64,000 nt of DNA from Paraburkholderia sp. UYCP14C (GTDB lineage: Bacteria; Pseudomonadota; Gammaproteobacteria; Burkholderiales; Burkholderiaceae). A program made the position numbers and the translations under genes. Positions 20,135 to 28,298 of the stretch are shown piece after piece. The notes under the pieces were generated by a model, which saw only the letters and a program-made list of their open reading frames with translations, did not search any database and was not told the DNA's origin. Position 1 is the first letter of the stretch. Each line of letters opens with the position of its first letter. Location: NCBI RefSeq assembly GCF_004197395.1, contig NZ_SELS01000008.1, positions 62,001-126,000 on the forward strand. The letters are read 5' to 3'.

Positions 20135-21151
20135 ATGCAAGCCAGAGAAAACCTCGCGCAGCAGGCCGCCACGAGCGCGGCCGACGCGCTGATTCCGCAG
20201 ACCAGCGACAAGGCCAAGTGGTGGCAGCAGATCACCGAGTACAGCCTGATCGTGATCTTCATCGTGATGTTCGTCACGATGTCGCTGACCGTCGATCACT
20301 TCTTCTCGATCGAGAACATGCTCGGCCTCGCGCTGTCGATCTCGCAGATCGGCATGGTCGCGTGCACGATGATGTTCTGCCTCGCGTCGCGCGACTTCGA
20401 CCTGTCGGTCGGCTCGATCGTCGCGTTCGCCGGCGTGCTGTGCGCGATGGTGCTCAACGCGACCGGCAACACCTTCATCGCGATCGTCGCGGCGGTCGCG
20501 GCGGGTGCGGTGATCGGCTTCGTCAACGGCGCGGTGATCGCTTATCTGCGCATCAACGCGCTGATCACGACGCTCGCGACGATGGAAATCGTCCGCGGCT
20601 TCGGCTTTATCGTGTCGCATGGGCAGGCGGTCGGCGTGTCCTCGGATACGTTCATCGCATTGGGCGGCCTGACGTTCTTCGGCGTGTCGCTACCGATCTG
20701 GGTCACGCTGATCTGCTTCATCGTGTTCGGCGTGATGCTGAACCAGACCGTGTACGGCCGCAACACGCTCGCGATCGGCGGCAATCCGGAAGCGTCGCGG
20801 CTTGCCGGTATCAATGTGGAGCGCACGCGCGTCTACATCTTCCTGATCCAGGGCGCCGTCACCGCGCTCGCCGGCGTGATTCTCGCGTCGCGTATCACGT
20901 CGGGTCAGCCGAACGCGGCCGAAGGCTTCGAGCTGAACGTGATCTCCGCTTGCGTGCTCGGCGGCGTGTCGCTGCTGGGCGGCCGGGCGACGATCTCCGG
21001 CGTCGTGATCGGCGTGCTGATCATGGGCACGGTCGAGAACGTGATGAACCTGCTGAACATCGACGCGTTCTACCAGTACCTGGTGCGCGGCGCAATCCTG
21101 CTCGCGGCCGTGCTGCTCGACCAGTTGAAGAACCGCGGCTCACGCGACTGA
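20135..21151 (+). CDS. sugar ABC transporter permease, AraH-like
   Basis: The 338-residue membrane protein has about ten hydrophobic segments and the BPD_transp_2 EAA-like region (GRNTLAIGGNPEASRLAGIN), typical of ribose/arabinose/galactose permeases. The ATG at 20135 is 8 bases from GAGGAG; a TTG two codons earlier is too close to it. It completes the importer begun at 17404. Confidence 0.93.
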   Translation: MQARENLAQQAATSAADALIPQTSDKAKWWQQITEYSLIVIFIVMFVTMSLTVDHFFSIENMLGLALSISQIGMVACTMMFCLASRDFDLSVGSIVAFAGVLCAMVLNATGNTFIAIVAAVAAGAVIGFVNGAVIAYLRINALITTLATMEIVRGFGFIVSHGQAVGVSSDTFIALGGLTFFGVSLPIWVTLICFIVFGVMLNQTVYGRNTLAIGGNPEASRLAGINVERTRVYIFLIQGAVTALAGVILASRITSGQPNAAEGFELNVISACVLGGVSLLGGRATISGVVIGVLIMGTVENVMNLLNIDAFYQYLVRGAILLAAVLLDQLKNRGSRD

Positions 21152-21192
21152 TTCACTTTCACCTCATCTCAAGCTCATAAAGGAATCGAACG

Positions 21193-21993
21193 ATGTCGTC
21201 TTCGGCCAATGCAAACGCCAGTCTCGCTGACACCGCGTACGCGCGCTATCCGAGCCTCGTCGACCGTACGGTGCTGATCACGGGCGGCGCGACCGGTATC
21301 GGCGCATCGTTCGTCGAGCACTTCGCGGCGCAGGGCGCGCGCGTCGCGTTCTTCGATATCGACGCGAGCGCGGGCGAGGCCCTCGCCGACCAGCTCGGCG
21401 ATTCGAAGCACAAGCCGCTCTTTCTGGCCTGCGATCTGACCGACGTCGACGCGCTGCAAAAAGCGATCGCCGACGTGAAGGCCGCGCTCGGCCCGATCCG
21501 GGTGCTGATCAACAACGCGGCGAACGACAAGCGCCATCAGATCGGCGACGTCACGCGCGAGTCGTTCGACGCGGGCATCGCCGTGAACATCCGCCACCAG
21601 TTCTTCGCGGCGCAGGCCGTGATGGAGGACATGAAGGCCGCGAAGAGCGGCTCGATCATCAACCTCGGCTCGATCAGCTGGATGCTGAAGAACGGCGGCT
21701 ATCCGGTGTACGTGATGTCGAAGTCGGCGGTGCAGGGTCTGACGCGCGGGCTCGCGCGCGATCTCGGCCACTTCAATATCCGCGTCAACACGCTGGTGCC
21801 GGGCTGGGTGATGACCGAGAAGCAGCTGCGCCTGTGGCTCGACGACAACGGCCGCCGCCAGATCAAGGAAGGCCAGTGCATCGACGCCGAGCTGTTGCCG
21901 GCCGACCTCGCGCGCATGGCGCTGTTCCTCGCCGCCGACGACAGCCACATGATCACCGCGCAGGACATCGTCGTCGACGGAGGCTGGGCGTGA
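21193..21993 (+). CDS. SDR dehydrogenase, probable D-galactose/aldose 1-dehydrogenase
   Basis: The 266-residue SDR has cofactor motif TGGATGIG, NNAAND, catalytic YVMSK and a DIVVDGGW C-terminal region. Its position directly before and overlapping a lactonase gene (GTGA), behind an AraFGH-type importer, suggests it oxidises the imported sugar (galactose, possibly arabinose) to the aldonolactone. The role is inferred from context; the SDR fold itself is certain. An AAAGGAA ribosome-binding site precedes the ATG. Confidence 0.8.
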   Translation: MSSSANANASLADTAYARYPSLVDRTVLITGGATGIGASFVEHFAAQGARVAFFDIDASAGEALADQLGDSKHKPLFLACDLTDVDALQKAIADVKAALGPIRVLINNAANDKRHQIGDVTRESFDAGIAVNIRHQFFAAQAVMEDMKAAKSGSIINLGSISWMLKNGGYPVYVMSKSAVQGLTRGLARDLGHFNIRVNTLVPGWVMTEKQLRLWLDDNGRRQIKEGQCIDAELLPADLARMALFLAADDSHMITAQDIVVDGGWA

Positions 21994-22919
21994 GCGCCAA
22001 GCCGCGCGTGCAACGGGCCACGCTGCTGCTCGACGCGCAGTGCGAGCTCGGCGAAGGCGCGAGCTGGTGCGCGAGGAGCGGCCGCTTCTACTGGACCGAC
22101 ATCGAAGGCGCGCGGCTGTGGCGCTACGATCCGGCCGACGGCAGCAGCGATTCGTTCGACCTGCCCGAGCGGCTCGCCACCTTCGCACTGTGCGAAAACC
22201 CGCGCTACGTGCTGGTCGGGCTCGCGTCGCAGCTGGCGTTTTTCGATCTGGAGACGCGCAGCACACAACGGATCGTCGACGTCGAACCCGGCATGAACAC
22301 GCGCGTGAACGATGGCCGCTGCGATCGGCAAGGGCGCTTCGTGTTCGGCACCAAGGACGAAAGCGGGCAACGGCAGACGGTCGCCGGCTTTTATCGGTTG
22401 AATCACGATCTGTCGCTCGAACGCTTGCCGTTGCCGGCGCCGGCGATTTCGAACAGCATCGCATTCAGCCCCGACGGCGCGACGATGTACTACTGCGATT
22501 CGCCGACGCGTGAAATCCGCGCGTGCGACTATCGCGCGGACGGCAGTATCGCCAACGATCGCATGTTCACTCGCCTGACCGATGCGAACGGCATCCCCGA
22601 CGGCTCGACCGTCGACAGCGAAGGCGGCCTGTGGAACGCGCAGTGGGGCGGCGCGCGCGTGGTGCGCTACGGTCCCGACGGCGTGGAAACCGAACGTATC
22701 GACGTGCCGACCACGCAGCCGAGCTGCGTCGCGATCGGCGGTGCCGCGCTCGGCCAGGCGACGGGCAGCACCCAGCTCGACACGCTGTACATCACGAGCG
22801 CTTATGCCGAGCTCGATGCGACCGCGCGCGCGGCCGATACGCTCGCGGGCGATGTATTCGTCGCGGCACTCGCGCGGCGCGGTGTGGTCGAACCGCTGTT
22901 CCAGGGCGCGCCCATCTAG
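21990..22919 (+). CDS. SMP-30/gluconolactonase-family lactonase
   Basis: The 309-residue six-bladed beta-propeller hydrolase shows the metal-site segments CELGEGASW, MNTRVNDGRCDRQGRFVFGT, NSIAFSPDG and DGSTVDSEGGLWNAQWGG. It most likely opens galactono- (or arabino-) lactone made by the preceding dehydrogenase. GTG start overlaps the dehydrogenase stop by 4 bases. Confidence 0.88.
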   Translation: MSAKPRVQRATLLLDAQCELGEGASWCARSGRFYWTDIEGARLWRYDPADGSSDSFDLPERLATFALCENPRYVLVGLASQLAFFDLETRSTQRIVDVEPGMNTRVNDGRCDRQGRFVFGTKDESGQRQTVAGFYRLNHDLSLERLPLPAPAISNSIAFSPDGATMYYCDSPTREIRACDYRADGSIANDRMFTRLTDANGIPDGSTVDSEGGLWNAQWGGARVVRYGPDGVETERIDVPTTQPSCVAIGGAALGQATGSTQLDTLYITSAYAELDATARAADTLAGDVFVAALARRGVVEPLFQGAPI

Positions 22920-22930
22920 CGCAGAATGAC

Positions 22931-22957
22931 GCGGCCCCGGCCACGAGCCGGGGCCGC
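22931..22957 (+). terminator. strong hairpin after the lactonase gene
   Basis: GCGGCCCCGGC and GCCGGGGCCGC form a perfect 11-base GC stem around CACGA. There is no T run, so termination may be partial, leaving the downstream epimerase weakly co-expressed. Confidence 0.6.
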
Positions 22958-23141
22958 GATCCTGAAGGTGAAGCAGAAGTCGATGTAGCAGTTTCGGTCC
23001 GTGAGCGACACGCCCGCGAGACCGGCCGGCAACGAATCGGCAGCATGCAGTTCGGACTCGAGGCGAATTGGTCAGAAGAAATCGCCCGCAACACCCGTCA
23101 AAACCGACGGCAACGTCCCCCGCCTCTCGATGGAGCCAGAT

Positions 23142-24209
23142 ATGACTGTTGCGAATCTCGTTTCAGCCTCATCCCCAACCTCTCAAACGCGACGCTCGCG
23201 ACTTGCCGCGGCGGCCAACCCGGTGCTGGCAGGCCCGAGCACATCGGCGGTGGCGCTCGGCGAAGGCAGCGCCAGCGATGTCGCGTGCATCACGCTCGCC
23301 AACTCGCAATTGCGTCTCGATGTCGCGCCGACGCTCGGCGGCGGCGTGACCCGCTTCGACTGGCGCGACGACGGCGCGTTGACGCCGATCTTCCGGCGTT
23401 GCCGCCACGTCGGTGCCGACACGCAACCGAACCAGCTTGCCTGCTATCCGCTGTTGCCGTACTCGAACCGCATCGGCGGCGGCCATTTCAGCGTGGCCGG
23501 GCGGCGCGTCGAGGTGCCGCGCAACCGTGACGACGAACCACTGCCGATTCACGGCGATGGCTGGCTCGCGCAGTGGCAGGTGCTCGAAGCGGGCCGCGAG
23601 CACGTCCGCCTCGCGCTCGACCGCAGCGACGGCAAGCCGTACGCGTTCCGCGCGACGCAGACTTATACGCTCGACGGCTCGACGCTCGTCGTCGCGCTCG
23701 AAATCGAAAACGCCGGCCGCGAGGCGTTGCCGTTCGGGCTCGGCGTGCATCCGTTCTTCGTGCGCGACGCGGACACCGAACTGTCGGCGGCGGCGGGCGG
23801 CCTGTGGCTGTCGGGCGACGACTGGCTGCCGGTGCGCCATGTGCAGGCGCCACCCGCCTGGCAGTTCGGCGTCGCGTATCCGCTGCCGGAGACGATCGTC
23901 AATCACGCGTTCACAGGCTGGAGCGGCCAGGCGGCGGTGGTGTGGCCGAAGCGCCGGCTGTCGCTGAATATCGCCGCCGACACCGACTACTACGTGCTGT
24001 ACACGCCGCCCGGCGAAGACTTCTTCTGCTTCGAGCCGGTCGATCATCCGATCAACGCGATGAACCTGGCCGGCGGCGCGAGCGAAAACGGCATGACGCT
24101 GCTCAAGCGCGGTGAGCGGTTGACGCGCACGTTCCGGTTTACGGTCGAGCGAACTGGGCTGCGCTCGATGCCGGGCGGGCGTGGCGCGCGGCGCAAGCAG
24201 CAGTCGTAG
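23142..24209 (+). CDS. aldose 1-epimerase (mutarotase)
   Basis: The 355-residue GalM-like protein interconverts alpha and beta anomers of the imported sugar. Catalytic-site segments are PIHGDGWLAQW, GLGVHPFFV and CFEPVDHPINAMN with the general-base Glu. The ATG at 23142 is preferred because GGAGCC lies 8 bases upstream; two in-frame ATGs further up lack support. About 60 variable residues precede the mutarotase domain. Confidence 0.88.
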   Translation: MTVANLVSASSPTSQTRRSRLAAAANPVLAGPSTSAVALGEGSASDVACITLANSQLRLDVAPTLGGGVTRFDWRDDGALTPIFRRCRHVGADTQPNQLACYPLLPYSNRIGGGHFSVAGRRVEVPRNRDDEPLPIHGDGWLAQWQVLEAGREHVRLALDRSDGKPYAFRATQTYTLDGSTLVVALEIENAGREALPFGLGVHPFFVRDADTELSAAAGGLWLSGDDWLPVRHVQAPPAWQFGVAYPLPETIVNHAFTGWSGQAAVVWPKRRLSLNIAADTDYYVLYTPPGEDFFCFEPVDHPINAMNLAGGASENGMTLLKRGERLTRTFRFTVERTGLRSMPGGRGARRKQQS

Positions 24210-24230
24210 GTTTAGCCGCCGATCGTCTGG

Positions 24231-24302
24231 ATCGCTGGATCGCCGGACCGCCGGACCGCCCGACCGCCCGACCGCCCGACCGCCCGACCGCCCGACCGCC
24301 GC
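24231..24302. repeat. 8-base tandem repeat (nine units)
   Basis: Consecutive 8-base units read ATCGCTGG, ATCGCCGG, ACCGCCGG, five copies of ACCGCCCG (24255-24294) and ACCGCCGC. The edge units grade away from the core sequence. It lies between the epimerase stop and pyrF, outside any gene. Confidence 0.9.
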
Positions 24303-24407
24303 ATCCCCGTTCGGACGAACGTCCGAGCGGGCGCTATGCGCGGCTACCGCCAATCAGGCGCGGGCCGCGCGGTGACCGCCAGCGACGGACGACGATCGCG
24401 GGACAGG

Positions 24408-24413
24408 TAAAAT
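24408..24413 (+). promoter_or_regulatory. possible minus-10 element of pyrF
   Basis: TAAAAT lies 40 bases upstream of the pyrF ATG in otherwise GC-rich DNA. No convincing minus-35 partner is visible. Confidence 0.35.
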
Positions 24414-24453
24414 ACGCGCCACCTCCGATTACCGGCTCGCCGCGAGACCCACC

Positions 24454-25269
24454 ATGTCCAATTTCATTCAGACACTCAACGACGCCTGGCAGCGCACGAA
24501 CTCGCTGCTGTGCGTTGGCCTCGATCCCGAGCCCAGCAAATTCCCCGGCGCGCTCGCGGGGCGCGCCGACGCGATCTTCGAGTTCTGCCGCACGATCGTC
24601 GACGCGACCGCGCCTTATGCGTCGGCGTTCAAGCCGCAGATCGCCTACTTCGCCGCGCATCGCGCGGAGGACCAGCTCGAGCAACTGATCGCCCACATTC
24701 ACGCGAACCATCCGGGGTTGCCGGTGATTCTCGACGCGAAGCGCGGCGATATCGGCAGCACCGCCGAGCAGTACGCGCGCGAGGCGTTCGAGCGCTACCA
24801 GGCCGACTCGGTGACGGTCAATCCATACATGGGTTTCGATTCGATCGAGCCGTATCTCGAGCACGCGGGCAAGGGCGTGATCGTGCTGTGCCGCACGTCG
24901 AACGCGGGCGGTTCGGATCTGCAGTTTCTCGAGACGGGTGGCCGGCCGTTGTATCAGGTCGTCGCGCAACTGGCCGCGCAAAAGTGGAATGCGAGCGGCC
25001 AGCTCGGGCTCGTAGTCGGCGCGACGTTCCCGAAGGAAATCGAAGTGGTGCGCGGGATCGTCGGCGACATGCCGCTGCTGATTCCGGGCATCGGCGCGCA
25101 AGGCGGCGACGTGCAGGCCACGGTGAGCGCCGGCCGCACCGCGAACGGCACCGGCATGCTGATCAACTCGTCGCGCGCGATCATCTACGCGGGCAACGGC
25201 GACGACTTCGCGCAAGCGGCCGCGCAGGCGGCGAAGGACACGCGCGACCGGATCAACGCGTTTCGTTGA
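24454..25269 (+). CDS. pyrF: orotidine-5'-phosphate decarboxylase (type 2 subfamily)
   Basis: The 271-residue enzyme decarboxylates OMP to UMP. It shows [15 protein letters not shown], the catalytic [18 protein letters not shown] motif and the late [17 protein letters not shown] phosphate loop. Length (about 270) matches the long PyrF subfamily found in beta-proteobacteria rather than the roughly 240-residue E. coli form. Monocistronic by appearance; the next gene is convergent. Confidence 0.96.
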   Translation: MSNFIQTLNDAWQRTNSLLCVGLDPEPSKFPGALAGRADAIFEFCRTIVDATAPYASAFKPQIAYFAAHRAEDQLEQLIAHIHANHPGLPVILDAKRGDIGSTAEQYAREAFERYQADSVTVNPYMGFDSIEPYLEHAGKGVIVLCRTSNAGGSDLQFLETGGRPLYQVVAQLAAQKWNASGQLGLVVGATFPKEIEVVRGIVGDMPLLIPGIGAQGGDVQATVSAGRTANGTGMLINSSRAIIYAGNGDDFAQAAAQAAKDTRDRINAFR

Positions 25270-25320
25270 TTCGGCGGGCGACCCCGCGCCGGGCGGTCCC
25301 GCGGCGGGCGGTCCGGCGCG

Positions 25321-25851
25321 TCAGCGCGTCGGACCGAGCCGCCCGATCAACCCCGCATGGCGCGGATGCCGCGCCTTCAGCGCGTCCACCTCCGCAAGCT
25401 CGAACTCGCTGAATTCGAAGCCCGGCGCGACCGTGCAGCCGACCAGCGCAAACGACGCCGGATCGGCGCACTCGGCCGCAAACCACAAGCCGGCCGGCAC
25501 GACGGCCTGACACACCGTATCGGGATGGGTGAGCGGATTGCCGAGCCGATGCGTGACGAGCGCACCGCTGGCATCGCTTTCATCGAGCACGTGGACCAGC
25601 AGCGGCTCGCCGGCGTAGAAATGCCAGACCTCGTCGGAACGGATCCGATGCCACGCCGAATGCGCGCCGTCGCACAACAGGTAATAGATCGCGGTCGACG
25701 CGGCGCGCGTGTCGTCCGGATTGCCCGGTTCGCCGGCGCGTAGCACCCGCGCGGCCGAGCGGTAGGTCTCCGCGAAGAAGCCGCCTTCAGGATGCGGCTG
25801 CAGATCCAGGCGGCGAATCAGTTCGTCCGCAAGCGCGCGCGATTCCGGCAT
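25321..25851 (-). CDS. DUF985 cupin-family protein
   Basis: The 176-residue protein has the DUF985/cupin-5 pattern: LDLQPHPEGGFFAETYRS, STAIYYLL, the HRIRSDEVWHFYAGEPL metal-site region and a late VAPGFEFSEFEL. It is a single-domain beta-barrel; the biological role of the family is largely unknown. The ATG at 25851 has a GAGGCGGC sequence upstream; 31 bases separate it from pncC. Confidence 0.85.
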   Translation of the reverse strand: MPESRALADELIRRLDLQPHPEGGFFAETYRSAARVLRAGEPGNPDDTRAASTAIYYLLCDGAHSAWHRIRSDEVWHFYAGEPLLVHVLDESDASGALVTHRLGNPLTHPDTVCQAVVPAGLWFAAECADPASFALVGCTVAPGFEFSEFELAEVDALKARHPRHAGLIGRLGPTR

Positions 25852-25882
25852 AGCCGCCTCTTCAGTGATAGTCAGAAGCCGC

Positions 25883-26383
25883 TCAATGCTCGCGCTCGTC
25901 GAGCAGCGCCAGCAGACCACGCAGCGCGTGCGCCGCGGCCTGCACGCGGATCTGCTCGCGATCGCCCTTGAAAATCTTCGTTTCCACCGATGTATGAAGC
26001 CGGTTGCTCCAGCCGAACGACACCATGCCGACCGGCTTGGTTTCGGTCCCGCCGCCGGGGCCGGCGACCCCGGTGATCGACAGCGACACCTGCGCGCGGC
26101 TGTTGCGCAGCGCGCCTTCGGCCATCGCACGCGCGACCGGCTCGCTGACCGCGCCGTGCTTTTCGATCAGGTCGGCCGGCACGCCGATCATTTCGCTTTT
26201 CGCCTGATTCGAATACGTGACGAAGCCGCGTTCGAACCAGCCGCTGCTGCCGGAGATGTCGGTGATCGCGGTCGCGACCATGCCGCCCGTACAGGACTCG
26301 GCGGTCACTAGCATCAGGCGCTCGTCGCGCAGGCGGTTGCTCACGCGGATCGCAAGCTGATGAACGACGGAATCGGTAGGCAT
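25883..26383 (-). CDS. pncC: nicotinamide-nucleotide amidase (CinA C-terminal domain protein)
   Basis: The 166-residue stand-alone CinA-C domain deamidates nicotinamide mononucleotide to nicotinate mononucleotide in pyridine salvage. It has the catalytic Ser motif TAESCTGGMVA, the YSNQAKSEMIGV segment and GVAGPGGG. A TTG four codons upstream (26395) is an alternative start. It follows pgpA on the minus strand. Confidence 0.9.
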   Translation of the reverse strand: MPTDSVVHQLAIRVSNRLRDERLMLVTAESCTGGMVATAITDISGSSGWFERGFVTYSNQAKSEMIGVPADLIEKHGAVSEPVARAMAEGALRNSRAQVSLSITGVAGPGGGTETKPVGMVSFGWSNRLHTSVETKIFKGDREQIRVQAAAHALRGLLALLDEREH

Positions 26384-26493
26384 GGCGTCAGTCAATCCGG
26401 AAAACGAAGCCGGCCATGAGGCGCGGCGAGCGGCAGGGGCCGGGGCGGCGACTAAACGAGTCGAACGGTGCTCGAACGGTGTTCAGGCAGCGC

Positions 26494-27069
26494 TCAAACC
26501 GACATTCGCCACAGCGCAATTACGAGCAACGTAAAGAAGGCGGCGACCAGGTCATCGAACATGATGCCAAAGCCACCTTTCAGCCGGCGGTCGAAATAGC
26601 CGATCGGCGGCGGCTTCACCATGTCGAAGAAGCGGAAGACCACGAATGCCCACAACTGGGCGCTGAGCGTGGCGGGTGTAACCATCAGCAGCACGAGCCA
26701 GAACGCGACGATTTCGTCCCACACGACCGCCGAAGGATCCTCGACGCCGAGCCGCTTCGCGGTGAAGCCGCACAGCGCGATGCCGCCGAGAAAGCCGACG
26801 CCGATCAGCACGCCCCACTCGACCATCGTCAGATAGCGGCTCAGCACCGCGAACGAGGCCCACGCGAACAGCGTGCCGAACGTGCCCGGCGCGACGGGCG
26901 ACAGCCCGCTACCGAAGCCGAGCGACAGCAGGTGGACCGGATGCGACAGCATGAAGCGCGCGGTCGCGCGGCGCGGCTGACCGGGCTTCGGCGCGCGGGG
27001 GCCGGGCGCCTTGGGCGGCTCGCTGCCGAGGAAATCGTCGGCGGGGCCGAGCGAGGGGTCATTCTGCAT
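26494..27069 (-). CDS. pgpA: phosphatidylglycerophosphatase A
   Basis: The 191-residue inner-membrane phosphatase makes phosphatidylglycerol from PGP. It shows the family signature SGLSPVAPGTFGTLFAW, hydrophobic segments throughout and VVWDEIVAFWLVLL. An N-terminal hydrophilic stretch of about 30 residues (rich in Pro) precedes it. Its first codons overlap the thiL stop by 11 bases, so thiL and pgpA are translationally linked, as in many proteobacteria. Confidence 0.95.
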   Translation of the reverse strand: MQNDPSLGPADDFLGSEPPKAPGPRAPKPGQPRRATARFMLSHPVHLLSLGFGSGLSPVAPGTFGTLFAWASFAVLSRYLTMVEWGVLIGVGFLGGIALCGFTAKRLGVEDPSAVVWDEIVAFWLVLLMVTPATLSAQLWAFVVFRFFDMVKPPPIGYFDRRLKGGFGIMFDDLVAAFFTLLVIALWRMSV

Positions 27070-28060
27070 GGAAGTGATCGAAACCTTGCAACGTCAGAGT
27101 GAGCGGCGCGCCGGCGGCGTTGCGCCACGCGATGGCCGGGCGGTCATTGACCGCCTGCAGTGCACTTATTGTACCGATGCGGGTGACCGGCACCGCCGCC
27201 TTCTGCGCGGCGGCCTCGACCGCGGCGCGCGCGGCGGCGGGCGCGGTGAAGCACAGCTCGTAATCGTCGCCGCCGGCGAGCGTGCAGCGCTGCTGGACTT
27301 CTGGCGGCAGGCGGCGCAGCGCGGCCGAGCGCGGCACCGCGTCGACGTCGACGCTCGCGCTCACCGACGAGCGTTCGAGGATATGCAGCAGATCGCCGGC
27401 GAGGCCGTCCGACAGATCGAGCGCCGCGTGTGCGACGCCGCGCAGCGCGAGGCCGAGCGCGATGCGCGGCTCGGGGCGTTCGAGCGCCTGGCGGAACGTC
27501 GCGGCGTCATCCGGGTTGGCGGACCATTCGCCGCGTTGCACGCCGAGGCCGGCGCGCGCGTCGCCGAGTGTGCCGGAGATCCAGATGTCGTCGCCGGGTT
27601 GTGCGGCATCGCGGCGCAAAGCCGTTTGCGGCGGCACGCTGCCGAACACCGTGAGGCACAGATTGAGCGGCCCGCTCGTCGTATCGCCGCCGATCAGCTC
27701 GCAACCGTACCGCTCGGCCAGCGCGAACAGGCCTTCGCTGAACCCGGCAAGCCAGGCTTCGTCGGCTTTCGGCAGCGAGAAGGCGAGCGTGAACGCCTGC
27801 GGCTGCGCGCCCATCGCGGCCAGGTCAGACAGATTGACGGCGAGCGCCTTGTGACCGAGCGCTTCGGGATCGATATCGGCGAAGAAGTGACGGCCTTCGA
27901 CCAGCATGTCCGTCGATATCGCCAGTATTTCGCCGGCAGGCGGTGCCAGCAATGCGCAATCGTCGCCGATGCCGAGCGTGCCGCCTTCGGCATTGGATGG
28001 CCGCGCGGCGGCGGCGCGGCGGGCGAAGAAGCGGTCGATCAGCGAAAACTCGGAAAGCAT
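27059..28060 (-). CDS. thiL: thiamine-monophosphate kinase
   Basis: The 333-residue enzyme phosphorylates thiamine phosphate to thiamine pyrophosphate. Motifs include LSEFSLIDRFF at the N-terminus, LGIGDDCALL, STDMLVEGRHFF and DLSDGLAGDL. The start at 28060 (MLSEFSL) is family-typical although the frame is open 40 codons further. It is divergent from maeB and overlaps pgpA. Confidence 0.95.
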   Translation of the reverse strand: MLSEFSLIDRFFARRAAAARPSNAEGGTLGIGDDCALLAPPAGEILAISTDMLVEGRHFFADIDPEALGHKALAVNLSDLAAMGAQPQAFTLAFSLPKADEAWLAGFSEGLFALAERYGCELIGGDTTSGPLNLCLTVFGSVPPQTALRRDAAQPGDDIWISGTLGDARAGLGVQRGEWSANPDDAATFRQALERPEPRIALGLALRGVAHAALDLSDGLAGDLLHILERSSVSASVDVDAVPRSAALRRLPPEVQQRCTLAGGDDYELCFTAPAAARAAVEAAAQKAAVPVTRIGTISALQAVNDRPAIAWRNAAGAPLTLTLQGFDHFHAE

Positions 28061-28298
28061 GATGGCGGACGATGAGCGGAGAACGATGGGAGAAATTGCA
28101 TGGATCAGCGCGATTGAGCGTGATGCCCCGTTGCAGGCAGCAGAGCGCCCGTAGCACGGGCAACGCGCGGGGCGCAACACGCTTTCACGCTGTTTCAGTC
28201 GCGGCTGTTGTACCCGTATTGAAGGAATTGCGTCACCAATTGGGGCTACAATGCCGTCGAACGTCTATTCTAATCTGCACTTCTTCGAAGCCCGCCTT

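Noticed and set aside
24231-24302. CRISPR array
   Set aside because: Units are 8 bases with no spacers and no cas genes nearby; it is a simple tandem repeat.
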